Notes under the pieces: model-generated
Databases searched by the model: none
Told to the model about the DNA's origin: nothing
The model's input: only the letters and a program-made list of their open reading frames with translations
Position numbers and translations under genes: made by a program
Part shown: positions 5,738 through 6,188 of the stretch, piece after piece
Numbering within the stretch: the first letter of the stretch is position 1
Layout: each line of letters begins with the position of its first letter
NCBI GenBank assembly: GCA_021796135.1
Contig: JAJYOQ010000251.1
Coordinates: 1-6,188 of the forward strand
Origin: Bacteroidota bacterium
GTDB taxonomy: Bacteria > Bacteroidota > Ignavibacteria > Ignavibacteriales > Ignavibacteriaceae
Direction of reading: 5' to 3'
DNA length: 6,188 nt

Positions 5738-6188
5738 TTAAAATTTATCATATTCAAATTCTTCTTGTCCAAGTTCTCTTCTCCACCAATTGAAAATGTA
5801 TTTTCCCGACCATATTGAAAAAATCATAAACAATAATCCGCCAACCAAATCAATTACATAATGATACCAAAGATAAACTGTGGAGAAAATTAATAATGCA
5901 CCTATGGGTATAAAAAAATATTTTGATCTGCTTTTTAATTTAACAGAAAGGTACATAACAATTAAAGTAATCATTGTATGTCCACTTGGGAAGATATCTC
6001 GTTGTACATGCATTGCAGGGTTAATAGTCCCTGCAGGTATTGATTCTCCAATATCTATGAATTCTCTTAAATATTTGGTAAAAAATAGTCCCGGGAGCTG
6101 TTTATTCAAATTGGAAAAAACATGAAGTGTAAATCTTGGACCTATTCCAGGCAGTATGAAATATCCTAAACCAAAGGTTAATTCTGCT
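5738..6188 (-). CDS. PAP2-superfamily integral membrane phosphatase (PAP2_3-like), 5' end beyond the window
   Basis: The 3' part (149 visible residues) of a membrane phosphatase/phosphotransferase acting on lipid phosphates or related substrates. The open frame reaches the right edge with no stop, so the true start lies outside; a TTG at 6107-6109 is an internal Leu codon, since upstream codons read GYFILPGIGPRF, the helix and GPR motif of PAP2_3-type proteins. The core motif RDIFPSGH follows, with P-S-G-H at 5978-5989, then a hydrophobic helix, a short basic loop and the third motif STVYLWYHYVIDLVGG, with the catalytic His and the supporting Asp. The usual Arg of the SRxxxxxHxxxD motif is Thr here, with Trp three residues later in a spot where related proteins often carry Arg. 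The tail is charged and cytosolic-looking (RRELGQEEFEYDKF). menG lies 18 nt downstream in the same frame, so the two are probably cotranscribed. The specific substrate is unknown. Confidence 0.85.
   Translation of the reverse strand, partial: AELTFGLGYFILPGIGPRFTLHVFSNLNKQLPGLFFTKYLREFIDIGESIPAGTINPAMHVQRDIFPSGHTMITLIVMYLSVKLKSRSKYFFIPIGALLIFSTVYLWYHYVIDLVGGLLFMIFSIWSGKYIFNWWRRELGQEEFEYDKF

Noticed and set aside
6014..6035. Perfect 7-bp GC-rich inverted repeat (TGCAGGG / CCCTGCA, 8-nt loop)
   Set aside because: It is inside PAP2 coding sequence and arises from a repeated Pro-Ala pair; no T-run follows on either strand, so it is not a terminator.
6107..6109. TTG as the start codon of the PAP2 gene on the minus strand
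   Set aside because: The frame stays open to the window edge and the upstream codons encode a helix and GPR motif expected in the family, so this is an internal Leu.
5880..6125. An 81-codon open frame on the plus strand
   Set aside because: It is antisense to the PAP2 gene, whose PSGH and HxxxD motifs show which strand is coding.

Overview
The window is AT-rich throughout and reads as an ordinary chromosomal stretch from a Gram-negative member of the Bacteroidota/Chlorobiota group. Ignavibacteria-like is my best guess, from general resemblance only. The evidence is a TonB-dependent receptor with a carboxypeptidase-regulatory-like N-terminal domain, a type II lipoprotein, a menaquinone-type methyltransferase, mostly weak Shine-Dalgarno sequences and one good match to the Bacteroidota -7 promoter element TAnnTTTG. 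No tRNA, rRNA, CRISPR array, insertion sequence or phage gene is visible.

Layout. (1) Positions 20-2924, rightward: a 120-aa membrane-anchored or secreted protein with His and Cys residues and a C-terminal RAPP motif, then a 157-nt gap carrying short repeats, then a 794-aa TonB-dependent outer-membrane receptor. The pair looks like an uptake locus, possibly for a metal, but the substrate is not shown by the sequence. (2) Positions 2996-5023, rightward: a compact likely operon of an AhpD/carboxymuconolactone-decarboxylase-like redox protein, a three-helix PQ-loop (SemiSWEET-like) membrane protein, the RdgB/HAM1 XTP/dITP pyrophosphatase and an unrecognised lipoprotein. The last three genes overlap by 8 and 11 nt, which suggests translational coupling. 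A TAnnTTTG element lies just ahead of the first gene. (3) Positions 5036-6188, leftward and convergent: a MenG/UbiE-type methyltransferase preceded by a PAP2-family membrane phosphatase that runs off the right edge.

The two converging gene groups are only 12 nt apart. The best rho-independent terminator for the rightward operon (hairpin 5102-5126 plus U-rich tail) lies inside the 3' end of the opposing methyltransferase gene, so those bases seem to serve as terminator on one strand and conserved protein code on the other.

I see no clearly new multi-gene defence or mobile system. The most interesting leads are the small His/Cys protein paired with the receptor, the coupling of a PQ-loop half-transporter to rdgB and a lipoprotein, the terminator embedded in coding sequence, and several departures from family consensus in the methyltransferase and the PAP2 protein.
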